From assembly GCF_030316135.1 (NCBI RefSeq), contig NZ_CP128185.1, forward strand, positions 3,038,001-3,102,000: DNA of 64,000 nucleotides. The letters run 5' to 3'. This document shows positions 56,289 through 64,000 of this stretch, in pieces; the first letter of the stretch is position 1, and the number at the start of each line of letters is the position of its first letter. The notes beneath the pieces were generated by a model. It made no database searches. It worked only from the letters and a program-made list of their open reading frames with translations, and was not told the DNA's origin. Origin of the DNA: Aliiglaciecola sp. LCG003 (GTDB lineage Bacteria > Pseudomonadota > Gammaproteobacteria > Enterobacterales > Alteromonadaceae). Made by a program: the position numbers and the translations under genes.

Positions 56289-57647
56289 CTATGCTTTCTC
56301 CGTCTCAGCGTGAGCCGCAACGATACCCGCTGTTTGCTCATCGAGAATGTGGACAATTGACTTACTGCGTCCAGCTACAATGCTGTGCATAAGAATCAAT
56401 GGAAGCGCTGCAATAATACCCTGCGCAGTAGTTACAAGCGCCATTGAGATACTTCCAGCCATTAGTCTTGGGTCACCTGTACCGAACAACGTAATTTGTT
56501 GGAAGGTTGCAATCATACCCAATACTGTACCTAGTAGACCTAGCAACGGAGCAATAGCAGCGAAGATTTTGATAATATTGATGCCGCTCTCAATTGAAGG
56601 TAATTCTTTAAGAATAGCCTCATCTAATTTCAATTCTAGGTTTTCAGTATCACTGGTTTTGTTTTGTTGATAAACAGTCAAAACACGACCTAGCGGGTTA
56701 TTAGTTGAAGGCGAACCAGGGTTGTTAAGCTGTGAACGCATTTTGCCACTGATTAGGGTAAGAGTGATGATTTTGTATAGACCAATCAACAAACCAATTG
56801 CCAGCATAGCGGTGATGGTGTAACCCACTGGGCCACCTGCGTGATAACGCTCTTCCCAAGTTGCTTTCTGCTTCAACAGGCCCAAGATTGCACCACTTGA
56901 TGGATCCACATAGGTAGGGATTAAACCAGAAGTAGCGCTGTGCAAGGCTCTAGCTGTTTCAGCTTGGTATTCATCAGGTTGACGACCTAGAGGTTGTACG
57001 TTTTCTTCTTGATCATCATAAATCAAGTAGCCAACTTCACCGACTAGGTTAAAGGTACCAACACGCACAATCTCTTGTTGTGAAGAACCACCATCGATAT
57101 TGATTACCTCAGTATTGAAGCGTGAAATTTTACCAGATTCAGTCATTTCAGTTTGAAGCGCTATCCACATATCTTCTAACTCACGGATATTGGGTAGACC
57201 TTCAGACTCTTCTGACATTCTCTTTAGGAACTCGGCTCGACCAGGATACTCTGCACTTACAATTGAAGTAGCGATACGGCCATAAGATTCAGAAGCTGCT
57301 TGACGTACAACACCAAACATTTCGCCTAAATCACCGGTCGCTAGGTCAAGTTCGGTGCTTTTGTCGGTCAAAGTCACTTCATTATCAGAGAATTGCTTTG
57401 CTAGCTTGTCGCCACGACTTTCTTCAGCTTTCAAGTTTGCTTTAGCTGTTCTCAATAGAGCTTGTTTGTCAGCACGTGCAGACTGAAACTCAGCTTCACG
57501 GTCTTTATTCAAACGCGCTTCTGATACACGGTTGTTTTTTACATCTTGTAAAAGCTGGTCAAGAGTCGCGTTTGATTGCGCCTGTACACTTGATGCTAAT
57601 AGCGTTACTGCAGCTGCAGTTAATACGGATTTAAATGTCATTTTCAT
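56289..57647 (-). CDS. ttpC: TtpC-like extended MotA/TolQ/ExbB protein
   Basis: 452 aa. A signal peptide (FKSVLTAAAVTLLASSVQAQ) and a long periplasmic coiled-coil part (about residues 25-260) precede the ExbB-like membrane domain. The core is IKIFAAIAPLLGLLGTVLGMIATFQQ and AGSISMALVTTAQGIIAALPLILMH. This build is that of TtpC, the extra component of vibrio TonB2 systems. It lies between the DUF3450 gene and exbB. Confidence 0.9.
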   Translation of the reverse strand: MKMTFKSVLTAAAVTLLASSVQAQSNATLDQLLQDVKNNRVSEARLNKDREAEFQSARADKQALLRTAKANLKAEESRGDKLAKQFSDNEVTLTDKSTELDLATGDLGEMFGVVRQAASESYGRIATSIVSAEYPGRAEFLKRMSEESEGLPNIRELEDMWIALQTEMTESGKISRFNTEVINIDGGSSQQEIVRVGTFNLVGEVGYLIYDDQEENVQPLGRQPDEYQAETARALHSATSGLIPTYVDPSSGAILGLLKQKATWEERYHAGGPVGYTITAMLAIGLLIGLYKIITLTLISGKMRSQLNNPGSPSTNNPLGRVLTVYQQNKTSDTENLELKLDEAILKELPSIESGINIIKIFAAIAPLLGLLGTVLGMIATFQQITLFGTGDPRLMAGSISMALVTTAQGIIAALPLILMHSIVAGRSKSIVHILDEQTAGIVAAHAETEKA

Positions 57648-57653
57648 TCTTAA

Positions 57654-58424
57654 TTACTCCGCAGCTGGAATTGGTAGTTTAACTAGGTTGATAGGCAATT
57701 GCTTTCTTGCCATACGTACAGCCTCAATACTTGAATCCAAGTACTCACTGTCAAGCTCTACCCAATTGCTGCCATTGGTATCCCACATCCACGCGTTCTT
57801 CTGATCCAAAGATAAAGCGATCAGAGCGGTGCGACCCAAGTTGAAAAAATCAACTGTGATGTCTGTTCCGTTGTAATTCATATTGCCTTGGTAAGCAGAG
57901 ATTTTTGAACCGTAATCCAATTCGATTTGGTAAGCTTCAATAACCTGACGGAATCGCTCTGATACCGTTACGTTAGAGTTACCCATTACATCTCTTAGGC
58001 GCTCGATACGTGCTTTACGCTCAGCCAATTTGATTGGTACATCTGCGCTAATGAATTTGTCTAAGCTGTCAATCATTCTAAACAATAGTGGAACGATTCC
58101 ACGTTTAGTTTCATCGATTTGATCAATCTGCTTCTGCAATGAATTGATACCACGTTGCTGATCAGCAACCAGAGTAGCAACATAGTCATTGTAAACTTTC
58201 AAGTTTTCAGTTTCATCAACCACTTGTCGATATTCAGCAAGTAATTCTTGAGACTGTTCATAGAGACTGTTGATCTTCTCTTGGGATTTAACTGCAGCGA
58301 CGTGAATCTTACCTTCTTCTTTATGAAGGTCATTTAGCGTGTCTGCAGAGACAGCACTGCTACCCAGTACGAATGCACCAATTACGGTAGAGGCAATAAG
58401 GGTTCTCTTGCTCATTTTGGACAT
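57654..58424 (-). CDS. DUF3450 periplasmic protein
   Basis: 256 aa. Signal peptide (TLIASTVIGAFVLGSSAVSA) and a helical coiled-coil body (KSQEKINSLYEQSQELLAEYRQVVDETENL), then a beta-rich tail with NYNGTDITVDFFNLGRTAL. DUF3450 proteins are typical first genes of TonB2-type operons. I chose the ATG at 58424; one six to nine bases away would change little. It probably interacts with the periplasmic part of TtpC. Confidence 0.88.
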   Translation of the reverse strand: MSKMSKRTLIASTVIGAFVLGSSAVSADTLNDLHKEEGKIHVAAVKSQEKINSLYEQSQELLAEYRQVVDETENLKVYNDYVATLVADQQRGINSLQKQIDQIDETKRGIVPLLFRMIDSLDKFISADVPIKLAERKARIERLRDVMGNSNVTVSERFRQVIEAYQIELDYGSKISAYQGNMNYNGTDITVDFFNLGRTALIALSLDQKNAWMWDTNGSNWVELDSEYLDSSIEAVRMARKQLPINLVKLPIPAAE

Positions 58425-58952
58425 AGTTCCCAACCAATTTTCTTGTTTTGAATCCTAGCCTAGGTGATTAGTATCCCGGCGAGGGGCTTTAAGCTCTATA
58501 TATAAGCTCTATTAAATAAGGAGTTTAGCTTTGAATTAAAAAAGTACAAAGCTTACAGTCAGCGATAATCACATGGATTACGGGCGATAGTCAAGCAACA
58601 GCCCATTAACAATGTAGATAAATAACCGAAACTGAATAGATTTCAAACGACTGTACATAAACAGAGCAAACATTAGCTACTTATGCATACCTTTTACATG
58701 GGATTTTGTAACACATCTGACCAGAATAATATTTTTTCTAATCAGTAAAATAAACTGGAACTGATTGTTTATAGGCTGTTACCCTCGCATATTCGGGTAA
58801 TATTTAGTTACATTCAACGCAAGAATGTAAACTTAGGTTGATGGTTTATGCATCGTATATGATTAAATATTTATTCTTTTGTGCGAATAAGACTGTTTTT
58901 CAAAACTTAGCGGCAGAAAATATTGACTACGTCAGACCAAGAAAGGCGCATA
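58425..58952. other. Gene-free stretch upstream of the TonB operon
   Basis: About 530 AT-rich bases without a convincing gene. The side next to 58424 must hold the TonB operon promoter. A short plus-strand frame from 58838 has no ribosome site. I could not make out a convincing Fur-type box by eye. Confidence 0.4.
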
Positions 58953-58979
58953 TACAGGTTAACAGCTTGTTAACCTGTA
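58953..58979. other. Perfect 12-base inverted repeat
   Basis: TACAGGTTAACA/TGTTAACCTGTA with a three-base loop, seven bases beyond the stop of the minus-strand oxygenase gene. The stem is strong for a terminator but has no T run on either strand. It could end that gene in a Rho-assisted way, protect the 3' end, or bind a dimeric regulator. Confidence 0.6.
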
Positions 58980-58985
58980 CTAATA

Positions 58986-60800
58986 TTAATTCGACAACAA
59001 ATCAAAGGCCACTGTCAGCCTCGGCGATTCACTTTCAAATGCTTCAGTACCATGCCAAAAATAGGATGGAAACAATACCAAGTTTCCTGGCTCCGGCTTT
59101 ATCCATTTTTCAGCATCTAAAGGCCTGTTGAGAAATATGCCTGGCTTACCTAAACTTAACCATCCTTGCTTAGATTCTGTACCAATCTCACTAGGTAAAT
59201 CTACATAGTAAGCACTACTATACCATCCTTTAGTGTGTACATGAGGAATGTGAAAACCTTGACTGCTCAATCTTACTGACCAAGATGATGAAAAATGATT
59301 AGTACCGCCAACAAACTGTCCAACGGGATGGTTTTTATCAAATTTTAATTGCTCTAATGCCTGGGCGCTAGTGGTTAGTAAAGCTTGTTTAAACTCAGAG
59401 ATCAGCTCATCTTGGCGATTCAGTAACTGACCGGCTGACTGCGTTCCACCGATGAGGGATTGATCGAGCGGGTTTTGCTTGCTGGTATGGAGCTTTTCAA
59501 GCAGAACTTTCAATTTTTGATTAAATTCAAAGACGCTACCCTGCGAAGATGGCAAAATTAATGACTGTTGAAAAACATATTTATCATAGTCGCAATATTT
59601 GTAATAAAGGTCAGAACCTACCTGACGTAAAGCGGTTGTATACAACGCCCAATAATACTGATCCTGCGGATTGCGGTCTAGCATTGATTTAATAATTGTC
59701 AGCGCTTTAGGTCCTTCGCCGATAGCTAAGTATGCCTGTACCAAAATTTCACTTTGGCTACCGTTCAACGTTACATTATTTGCTCTCAGTTTTTGCAATG
59801 TATCTATGATTGATTCGAATTGGTGTTTTTTTTTCCATAACATCAATTGTAGATAATGTATGACTGTAGACTTATCTGCATATTTAGATGCTTCGCGCAA
59901 TTCCTCTTCTGCTTGGGATATCTGATCCATTTTTAACAAATTTTGTACGTAATCTATGAACATACCATTTGGCATCTGTTCTCTAGATAGACTTTGGTAA
60001 TGGTCTAAATGATTGTTTTGTGCCAATTCAAACTTTAATGACGTTAATAATTTATTTAACATTTGGTTTAATGGGTTTTCTTTAACCCCATGCTGAATTA
60101 TCCTCAGAGCTTGCTGCGAATTACCATTATCCAAATACGCAAGTGCCAAATCCTCAATGGCTTCTGCATTGTTTGGCTCAAACTCGAGGCGTTTTTCGAA
60201 CCAGTGAATTGCTAGCTCGGCTCTACCTAAATTTTTATATAACCATCCAAACTCTTTAATTAACTCAATCTGTTGAGGACGTTGTGTTAGCGCTTCTTCC
60301 AATTGTCGTATCGCTAGAGCCTCTTCACCCATTGCGGCATACGCTCGACACTTCCCGATTGTGGCAAGTAGATTTTGAGGATCATCGCTGGATATAGATT
60401 CAAGTAGATCAAGTGCCTTTTCATATTCCCTATTGAGTAACATACAGTTAGCCAGTTTTAACTTGTATCCCTTATTGTCTGGTGATTGGTCAACTGCAAG
60501 TTGGTAATAGGTTTTCGCTAAAGCATAATCATTGTTGGATGACGTAATATTACCCAACGCAATGTTCAAATCAGCTTGACGAGGCTGTAAGGTAAGTGAC
60601 TTGTTGAAATATTTAGCCGCTGCCGTTATGTTAGCTAAACGCTCATAAGCCGAGCCCATTACACGAAACAAACGGTGATCATTAAAACCAGACTTTTCTA
60701 GTTGATTAAATATTTGTAAAGCATTTTCAAATTGGCCTGCTTGCATCAATTGCATTGCAGTATTGATCGACTTCTGGGGGTTGAACGCTGTGTTTTGCAT
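58986..60800 (-). CDS. TPR protein with 2OG-Fe(II) oxygenase domain
   Basis: 604 aa. Residues about 1-400 are TPR repeats (for example AIHWFEKRLEFEPNNAEAIEDLALAYLDNG). The C-terminal 200 residues form a putative 2-oxoglutarate/Fe(II) oxygenase of the PF13759 type: FHIPHVHTKGWYSSAYYVDLP, GWLSLGKPG, PGNLVLFPSYFWHGTEAFES and a closing Arg in SPRLTVAFDL. It likely hydroxylates a protein or small molecule; target unknown. It is divergent from the TPR-sulfotransferase gene across about 75 bases. Confidence 0.85.
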   Translation of the reverse strand: MQNTAFNPQKSINTAMQLMQAGQFENALQIFNQLEKSGFNDHRLFRVMGSAYERLANITAAAKYFNKSLTLQPRQADLNIALGNITSSNNDYALAKTYYQLAVDQSPDNKGYKLKLANCMLLNREYEKALDLLESISSDDPQNLLATIGKCRAYAAMGEEALAIRQLEEALTQRPQQIELIKEFGWLYKNLGRAELAIHWFEKRLEFEPNNAEAIEDLALAYLDNGNSQQALRIIQHGVKENPLNQMLNKLLTSLKFELAQNNHLDHYQSLSREQMPNGMFIDYVQNLLKMDQISQAEEELREASKYADKSTVIHYLQLMLWKKKHQFESIIDTLQKLRANNVTLNGSQSEILVQAYLAIGEGPKALTIIKSMLDRNPQDQYYWALYTTALRQVGSDLYYKYCDYDKYVFQQSLILPSSQGSVFEFNQKLKVLLEKLHTSKQNPLDQSLIGGTQSAGQLLNRQDELISEFKQALLTTSAQALEQLKFDKNHPVGQFVGGTNHFSSSWSVRLSSQGFHIPHVHTKGWYSSAYYVDLPSEIGTESKQGWLSLGKPGIFLNRPLDAEKWIKPEPGNLVLFPSYFWHGTEAFESESPRLTVAFDLLSN

Positions 60801-60875
60801 AGAAAACCATCCGGCTTGAACGCCTTAATCCTATTTATTCCTAATCTTGCTTTATTGGTCACGATACCATCTAAT

Positions 60876-62492
60876 ATGTCTTTGCCCAACATGAGTTTTT
60901 CGGACATATCAGTGAACCAACATACGCAACAATTATTAACTGACGCATATGATGCTTTGCGTCATGGCAAAATCAGTTCGGCTCGTATAATGCTGAACAA
61001 AATATTTAGAAAGAATCCTGAAAGTATTGATGGACTAATACTCGGCGCTCATGTTGAGCGAGTCCAGCTTCACTTTGATATTGCACGACAGTATCTAATA
61101 AAGGTTCTAAAGCAAGACGATATTTCTATCACTCATCTGAAGATGCTTGCCCAACAGCTAAGTCAATTAGAGCTACATTTTTTACTGGCCGAAGCACTCA
61201 AACAGCTAGACAAAATGGAACCTAACAACCCCAAAATTATATTTCAATTAGGTTTATGTTTAGCCCGTATTGGTAAAATTGATCAAGCTATAACTGCACT
61301 ACAAGAGTGTCTGCGCTTAGATAATAGCAATCACCTCGCAATATTGAATTTAGGCCATGTTCATAAAGCCAAAGGACAGTCCCCTCTTGCCGCTGAGCAA
61401 TATCAAAAGTTCATTCAACTCCAACCATCTATGTTAGGGACGGGTTATTGGAGTTTAGCCGATTTAAAAGATTATCGATTTTCTGAACAAGATGTATTAG
61501 CTATACAGCAGGCGATGGATAAATCTCATTCTATAATAACAGATAAGAAAGAAATAGGGTTACTTAGCTTTGCTATGGCACGGGCTAAAGAGCAAGCAAA
61601 AGATGTGACATCAAGTTTTAAATATCTACAAGCTGCAAACCAACAAATAAGTCAAACCCGACCATTTAAGTTAGCGGGTTATCAACATATCATTGAAACG
61701 CAGTTAGATTATCGACCCGAACATATTAATTCCACATCATTAGCAGCTGACGCCCCTACTCCGATATTTATCGTAGGTATGCCGCGTTCAGGTACCACAC
61801 TAACCGAGCAAATCTTGGCCAGTCATTCCGATATCGGTTGCACTGATGAATTGCCTTTTATTGAGCGGATCGCAATGCAGCTATCAAAAGGTAAGTCGTA
61901 TATTGAGGGTATAACCACTATGACCCGGCAACAACGAGAGCATTTTGCCGATTATTATCTTCAGCAGGTAGAAGAGTATACTGGCAATAAACATGCTCTA
62001 TTTATAGACAAAAATCCTACAAATTTCATTCATATAGCTTTGATTAAAGCACTCTTCCCAAACGCAAAAATAATCGCTTTGTTGCGCGACCCGTTAGACA
62101 ATGTGTTGAGTGTATATAAACAACACTTTAGCAAAGGCAACGACTTTAGCTACCAGTTAGGCCACATCGTAGATTATACCGCTGGATATATTTCCCTATT
62201 GAAACACTGGAAAGCTGTTTATGGTGATCAGATATACCACTTAAGTTACCAATCATTAGTTACTTCTCCCGAGCAGAGCATACGTAACCTTTTAGATTTT
62301 TGTGGGGTAGATTTCCAACCACAATGTCTCGAATTTCATACTTCCGACAGACCTGTTCTTACCCCAAGTGTGAGTCAGGTTAGGCAGCCGATCACCACGA
62401 AAGCATTGGGAAGTGGCAAAATGTACCGTCCTTACATTTCTGACTTTGAGCGCAGAATCGAGCAATTAACCAACAAAATGGCAAGTTTATAA
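60876..62492 (+). CDS. TPR-sulfotransferase
   Basis: 538 aa from an ATG at 60876; the frame extends into the divergent gene, and an ATG at 60891 is also possible. Both have weak ribosome sites. TPR repeats (residues about 10-260) precede a sulfotransferase domain. The PAPS 5'-phosphosulfate loop is FIVGMPRSGTTLTEQILASH and the 3'-phosphate site is IALLRDPLDNVLSVYKQHF. The build resembles protein-tyrosine-sulfotransferase-like bacterial proteins. Target unknown. It sits among oxygenase genes. Confidence 0.87.
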   Translation: MSLPNMSFSDISVNQHTQQLLTDAYDALRHGKISSARIMLNKIFRKNPESIDGLILGAHVERVQLHFDIARQYLIKVLKQDDISITHLKMLAQQLSQLELHFLLAEALKQLDKMEPNNPKIIFQLGLCLARIGKIDQAITALQECLRLDNSNHLAILNLGHVHKAKGQSPLAAEQYQKFIQLQPSMLGTGYWSLADLKDYRFSEQDVLAIQQAMDKSHSIITDKKEIGLLSFAMARAKEQAKDVTSSFKYLQAANQQISQTRPFKLAGYQHIIETQLDYRPEHINSTSLAADAPTPIFIVGMPRSGTTLTEQILASHSDIGCTDELPFIERIAMQLSKGKSYIEGITTMTRQQREHFADYYLQQVEEYTGNKHALFIDKNPTNFIHIALIKALFPNAKIIALLRDPLDNVLSVYKQHFSKGNDFSYQLGHIVDYTAGYISLLKHWKAVYGDQIYHLSYQSLVTSPEQSIRNLLDFCGVDFQPQCLEFHTSDRPVLTPSVSQVRQPITTKALGSGKMYRPYISDFERRIEQLTNKMASL

Positions 62493-62518
62493 CCAATTTT
62501 AAGCGATAAACTTGAGGG

Positions 62519-63667
62519 TTAACTCAGTTTGCCATGACATGCTTTAAACTTTAATTTTGAACCACAGTGACAAGGATCATTACGAGATATTGTTCGTTGC
62601 GCTGTGGGCGTGGACGACCCACTTTTGCTAGCGGCAGTGACTGCAGATGGAGCTGTTTTTTGCACAGACTGCTGGGGATCTCTTGTGTTGTCTACCGATA
62701 AAAAACTGTCTTTTACTTCGACATTTAAAGCAGGGTCAATAATGCAGTTTAAGAACATTCGCGTAGCTTGAGTACCATTTTGCAAACGCAGTTTTGTGTC
62801 TAAATGCTTCACACTCTCAAAGGCGCGATGACGTAGTTGCTGATAATGTGCCCACCCCTGCTCTTGCATACCATATAAAGTCCATAAGCAGCGCCACTGA
62901 TATCCAAAATCATTCACTTTGGAGACAAATTCATTTAGCGCTGTGGTGTCATTAGTAACGACACTTTGCACATCTCGCAATAAATCTCCGGCCAAGCCGT
63001 CGACTTCCCCTGGCGACATCACCAAAGGTACATTGAATTGCTCAGTTCTAATTTCGGCAACCTTATGCGCCTTATAATTAACTAATTTAGGCGATTGAAC
63101 CTTTTGCCTATCGGCTATCCATGGAACCGCACCGGTTCTAGTTTGCTGCCAAAACTCGGCAGAGCCACACACATCAATAACCAAATGAACCCGAAAATCT
63201 GAACTATCATTTTTAACCTGATGATATTTCCACGAATCAAATATCCATGCGTCCCCTGCTTGCATATGTAATTGGCGCTCACCGCAATGAAAGATCACTT
63301 CTGGCTGGGTAATGATTGGCACATGAATACGGACACGTTTATACCAATGATAATTAATATCAGAATGCACAGGGACTTGGCAACCAGCATCTAATCCCAT
63401 TAATCTTGAGCGTCCAACTACCTCGCCAAAACTAGCAATAACCTGGCGTAAATACAGACACTGGTCCAATATTTTGGTGCACGCCATCGCACCTTTGAAG
63501 TCATTATTCATCAATCCGCCACGAGAGACCAACGGTATAGAGTAATTACCTTGAAATCCTTCATGATGGGGTATCCATAGGTTCCGAGGTAAGGTTTGCA
63601 CTTCTTGTTGCAATCTTTCCACCTCAAACTTGTGTGGTAATTGGATAAACTCGTGTTCCAGTTTCAT
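62519..63667 (-). CDS. Asp/Asn beta-hydroxylase-like protein with SEC-C tail
   Basis: 382 aa from the ATG at 63667 (AAGG six bases upstream). The N-terminal half is an aspartyl/asparaginyl beta-hydroxylase-type 2OG-Fe(II) fold, with the iron ligands in VPVHSDINYHWYKRVRIHVPI and RVHLVIDV. After a linker the C-terminus is a SEC-C zinc motif (SRNDPCHCGSKLKFKACHG). SEC-C motifs bind zinc and often contact ribosomes or protein partners. It is convergent with the sulfotransferase gene. The function is inferred: hydroxylation of an unknown protein. Confidence 0.85.
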   Translation of the reverse strand: MKLEHEFIQLPHKFEVERLQQEVQTLPRNLWIPHHEGFQGNYSIPLVSRGGLMNNDFKGAMACTKILDQCLYLRQVIASFGEVVGRSRLMGLDAGCQVPVHSDINYHWYKRVRIHVPIITQPEVIFHCGERQLHMQAGDAWIFDSWKYHQVKNDSSDFRVHLVIDVCGSAEFWQQTRTGAVPWIADRQKVQSPKLVNYKAHKVAEIRTEQFNVPLVMSPGEVDGLAGDLLRDVQSVVTNDTTALNEFVSKVNDFGYQWRCLWTLYGMQEQGWAHYQQLRHRAFESVKHLDTKLRLQNGTQATRMFLNCIIDPALNVEVKDSFLSVDNTRDPQQSVQKTAPSAVTAASKSGSSTPTAQRTISRNDPCHCGSKLKFKACHGKLS

Positions 63668-63736
63668 GTACAACCTTTGTGGGTATTCTTTGGCGCTACG
63701 GCTCTCGCTAGCCGGTGCGATACTATACTAACTTTA

Positions 63737-64000
63737 TTATGCTAACTGACCGTGACATTGTCGATACTTTTTACCCGAACCACAAGGACACGGGGCATTA
63801 CGTGATACACGTGCTTGAGGTGGTTGTGGCTGTTTAGCTGCTAGACTCGGCAAATCAGACACTACAGATAAATCAATGTTGTGATCAATAGTTTTATTGT
63901 TAGCGGCAACTAAGCCTTTATTTAACCTCTCTACCAGTTCACTGATACTCGACATATAAGGCAATATCTCAGCAGCATTGGCGTGCCATTTATCCGCTTT
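63737..64000 (-). CDS. SEC-C motif protein, 5' part cut by the window
   Basis: Only the C-terminal 87 residues are visible; the frame is open to the window edge, reading [18 protein letters not shown]... The end is a SEC-C zinc motif, [21 protein letters not shown]. An apparent TTG start at 63964 or an ATG at 63955 is more likely internal. The upstream part may be an oxygenase or a TPR domain like its neighbours. The end is 63 bases upstream of the preceding SEC-C gene, so the two are probably co-transcribed. Confidence 0.75.
   Translation of the reverse strand, partial: KADKWHANAAEILPYMSSISELVERLNKGLVAANNKTIDHNIDLSVVSDLPSLAAKQPQPPQARVSRNAPCPCGSGKKYRQCHGQLA

Noticed and set aside
58425-58952. 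Fur box for the TonB operon
   Set aside because: Several AT-rich stretches were examined but none gave a convincing 19-base Fur dyad by eye; a matrix scan would be needed.
58838-59131. 97-codon plus-strand frame
   Set aside because: It crosses the inverted repeat and lies antisense to the oxygenase gene end; no family features and no ribosome site.

Overview
The window looks like chromosomal DNA of a marine gammaproteobacterium of the Alteromonadaceae (Paraglaciecola/Glaciecola/Alteromonas type). This is inferred from gene order and protein character: fimV-asd-pdxB, divergent fabB/mnmC followed by yfcL and epmC, prmB-aroC, lysS-prfB, prfC, holD-rimI, tmcA, and a DUF3450/TtpC/ExbB/ExbD/TonB/TPR operon. 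Base composition is moderate to AT-rich and genes are tightly packed on both strands. No insertion sequence, CRISPR array, rRNA or prophage was seen.

Layout. 0-6 kb: FimV, aspartate-semialdehyde dehydrogenase and PdxB. 6-9 kb: a MEST-like hydrolase and a class II aldolase, divergent from a Crp/Fnr regulator. 9-17 kb: fabB, mnmC, three tandem FlgO-domain lipoproteins, yfcL, a NAD-kinase-like gene and epmC. 17-24 kb: a CBM9-like protein, an FFLEELY-type protein, a thioesterase, a retropepsin-like protease, an MFS transporter, aroC and prmB. 24-34 kb: smrB, a 40-residue membrane microprotein, a one-domain nucleotide-sugar dehydrogenase, a lytic transglycosylase, gshA, an M16 protease, an Hpt protein, a pseudouridine synthase, VanZ and PanE. 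34-41 kb: lysS, prfB (with its programmed frameshift), an FMN reductase, argS and prfC. 41-44 kb: the accessory locus described below. 44-49 kb: rimI, holD, tRNA-Trp and a TPP-riboswitch-controlled thiamine salvage operon. 49-53 kb: an iron alcohol dehydrogenase, a YciA-type thioesterase and tmcA. 53-58 kb: a TonB2-type energy-transduction operon. 59-64 kb: oxygenase, sulfotransferase and SEC-C proteins, the last one cut by the window end.

The most unusual locus is 41.1-44.0 kb. A small XRE-type regulator is translationally coupled to a multi-pass membrane protein. Next come five near-identical tandem 208-bp units, each encoding a 55-58-residue secreted microprotein, then a diverged sixth paralogue, then a second XRE-type regulator. 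All six microproteins share AQA-GSKVKPP and an aromatic WYxxVLxxF-type tail. A GTGGA-N6-TCCAC dyad lies just before the first microprotein gene and again before the second regulator. The C-terminus of the first regulator resembles the tail of the sixth microprotein. I know of no described family matching this; I propose a secreted-microprotein regulatory or signalling cassette, as inference only.

Most other genes are housekeeping: amino-acid, cofactor and fatty-acid synthesis, translation and tRNA modification. Accessory interest also lies in the FlgO triplet, the protein-modification-like cluster at the right end, and a forward-facing terminator near 26.7 kb that no annotated gene explains.
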